This document shows positions 4,642 to 6,155 of a stretch of DNA of 6,155 nt, piece by piece (within the stretch, counting starts at the first letter, position 1; every line of letters starts with the position of its first letter). Source of the DNA: Anaerolineales bacterium UBA3499 (GTDB lineage: Bacteria; Chloroflexota; Anaerolineae; Anaerolineales; UBA11657). The notes below the pieces were generated by a model, which worked only from the letters and a program-made list of their open reading frames with translations, was not told where the DNA came from and did no database searches. Position numbers and translations under genes: made by a program. The stretch lies in contig DFQC01000051.1 in NCBI GenBank assembly GCA_002377585.1, forward strand, positions 1 through 6,155. Direction: 5' to 3'.

Positions 4642-6155
4642 ATGTGCGGTATTGTTGCTTATATAGGTCCACGTGACGCCACACCTATTATTATGAATGG
4701 TCTAAAACGACTTGAATATCGCGGCTATGACTCAGCAGGCATGGCCACTATAGATGCAGGAACAATCAATATACGTCGCGATGCAGGTAAACTTGCACGT
4801 TTGCAATCACTAGTATCTCAACAACCTCTAAGTGGAAATATTGGTATAGGCCACACTCGCTGGGCTACACATGGCGAACCCAATGAGCGTAACGCTCATC
4901 CACATATGGGGGATACAGGTAAAGTAGTTTTGGTACACAACGGTATTGTTGAGAACTATATGGAATTACGACAGCAACTACTAGAGGATGACATAACATT
5001 ACAATCGGACACCGATAGTGAGGTAATTGTACATTTAGTTGAAAGATATCTTAGTGAAGACAATAGCTTAGAAGAGTCAGTACGTCAGACTATTGGTCTC
5101 CTGGAAGGAGCCAATGCAGTAGTATTGATCTCAACAATAGAGCCTGATAAAATCATCGCAGCCCGTGTAGGCAACGCAGGTGGTATCGCAATAGGAGAAG
5201 GCAACAATGAAATGTTTATTGCCTCAGACATGCCTGCCATCCTTGAGCATACTCGTCGTATTGCATTTCTAGAACCAGGTTGGTTGGCTACAGTAAACGA
5301 CACTGGATTCGTTACACACACTATGATGGGAGAACCTACCAATAGTGAAATACATAATATCCCTTGGGATCCTGTCGCAGCAGAAAAGGGCAACTATCGG
5401 CACTTCATGCAGAAAGAAATCCATGAGCAAGTACGGGCTATAACAGACACCATAGGAGGTCGCATAGATTTTAGATCCGGCAAAGTCACATTACCTGATT
5501 TAACAATATCAAAATCCCAAGCAAAAAATATTGATCGGATTGTAATAACTGCATGCGGCACTGCTGCACACGCAGGCATGGTAGGAAAAACTCTAATAGA
5601 GGAACTTGCGCGCATTCCTGTTGAGGTCAGTATTGCCTCAGAGTTTCGATACTCCAACCCTATAGTTGACGAACGTACTGTAGTGCTAGCCATTAGCCAG
5701 AGTGGTGAAACAGCTGACACGCTTGGAGCAATGACTGAGGCCCATGAGAGGGGTGCTACTCTTTGGAGTATTGTAAATGTAATTGGTTCACAAGCTATGC
5801 GTATGTCTTCAGGATGTATTCCAATGCAAGCAGGTCCGGAAATTGGCGTAGCATCTACCAAAGCATTTACTACTCCTCTAGTGGATCTATACCTTTTGGC
5901 AATGCTACTGGGTCATCTACGGGGCGAATTGGATGATGAAAAAATGCGTGAGCTAGCAGGTCATCTGTCACTTTTGCCTCAACAGGTAGGCAATCTATTG
6001 AGTCGTGATGCGAAAATCAAAAAAGTGGCACTAAAGCTTAGGGATATGGAACAGTGTTTATACCTAGGACGTGGTATACAAATGCCTATCGCATACGAAG
6101 GAGCATTAAAGTTAAAGGAAATCTCTTATATACATGCTGAAGGATATCCAGCAGG
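4642..6155 (+). CDS. glmS: Glutamine--fructose-6-phosphate aminotransferase (partial, 3' cut off)
   Basis: GlmS makes glucosamine-6-phosphate from fructose-6-phosphate and glutamine, the first step to UDP-GlcNAc for cell-wall and other amino sugars. The frame stays open through the end of the window (504 codons plus 2 nt); the family is about 600 residues, so roughly 100 are missing. The N-terminal glutaminase starts MCGIVAYIG with nucleophile Cys2. HTRWATHG (71-78), HNGIVEN (Asn100, Gly101) and SDTDSE (Asp125) line the glutamine site. FMQKEIHEQ (255-263) marks the start of the isomerase half. Its SIS domains show ACGTAAH (304-310), SQSGETADT (352-360) and EIGVASTKAFTTP (400-412). YLGRGIQMPIAYEGALKLKE (474-493) ends in the presumed catalytic Glu493, followed by HAEGYPA with His498. 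The ATG is fixed by Cys2 and by the SD at 4628-4632. Its own product is expected to trigger the upstream ribozyme, giving feedback control. Confidence 0.98.
   Translation, partial: MCGIVAYIGPRDATPIIMNGLKRLEYRGYDSAGMATIDAGTINIRRDAGKLARLQSLVSQQPLSGNIGIGHTRWATHGEPNERNAHPHMGDTGKVVLVHNGIVENYMELRQQLLEDDITLQSDTDSEVIVHLVERYLSEDNSLEESVRQTIGLLEGANAVVLISTIEPDKIIAARVGNAGGIAIGEGNNEMFIASDMPAILEHTRRIAFLEPGWLATVNDTGFVTHTMMGEPTNSEIHNIPWDPVAAEKGNYRHFMQKEIHEQVRAITDTIGGRIDFRSGKVTLPDLTISKSQAKNIDRIVITACGTAAHAGMVGKTLIEELARIPVEVSIASEFRYSNPIVDERTVVLAISQSGETADTLGAMTEAHERGATLWSIVNVIGSQAMRMSSGCIPMQAGPEIGVASTKAFTTPLVDLYLLAMLLGHLRGELDDEKMRELAGHLSLLPQQVGNLLSRDAKIKKVALKLRDMEQCLYLGRGIQMPIAYEGALKLKEISYIHAEGYPA

Noticed and set aside
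5085..5861. Two adjacent - strand open frames (102 and 155 codons) opposite glmS
   Set aside because: They are antisense shadows of glmS, which reads as a continuous, strongly conserved protein across the region.

Overview
The window is about 40% G+C by eye and holds six complete genes and one truncated gene, all on the + strand. The order is: PHP-family metallohydrolase, tatA, scpB, rluB, cmk, plsC, then a self-cleaving glmS ribozyme leader and the first 504 codons of glmS. The proteins are bacterial housekeeping enzymes. The tatA sequence, the scpB-rluB-cmk-plsC order and the AT-rich composition are compatible with a Chloroflexota (Dehalococcoidia/SAR202-like) genome. That placement is an impression from sequence style, not a demonstrated assignment.

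Region 1 (1-1204) holds a stand-alone PHP/CehA-like hydrolase with all its metal-ligand motifs, then a 111-bp gap with a 12-bp inverted repeat. Region 2 (1205-1414) is tatA, a small membrane pore subunit of Tat export with a strong Shine-Dalgarno (SD) site. Region 3 (1474-4217) is a compact operon. scpB (chromosome condensation) overlaps rluB (23S rRNA pseudouridylation) by 11 bp. cmk (CMP/dCMP phosphorylation) follows with almost no gap, and plsC (phosphatidic acid synthesis) starts 10 bp later. These genes lack clear SD sites, unlike tatA and glmS. Region 4 (4218-4641) is a 424-bp non-coding stretch. It holds an extended -10 promoter and a structured RNA leader recognisable as a glmS ribozyme, the GlcN6P-dependent self-cleaving riboswitch. 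Region 5 (4642-6155) is glmS, cut by the window edge about 100 residues before its expected C-terminus.

The most interesting part is the glmS leader. The catalytic core is recognisable: cleavage site A4352/G4353, P1, the conserved GACGAGGAC, AUCGA and GCGGAUGCCC blocks, P3, and a two-part P4 with a GAAA tetraloop. It differs from the classical ribozyme in three ways. A 47-nt two-hairpin insertion splits the normally contiguous GGGUUUAUCGA block. About 27 nt between P3 and P4 are complementary to the RNA upstream of the cleavage site, which would clamp the leader to the ribozyme. The same P3-P4 segment is also complementary to the glmS SD, so leader and SD could compete for one anti-SD strand. 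If real, self-cleavage would be coupled to translational control as well as to mRNA decay.
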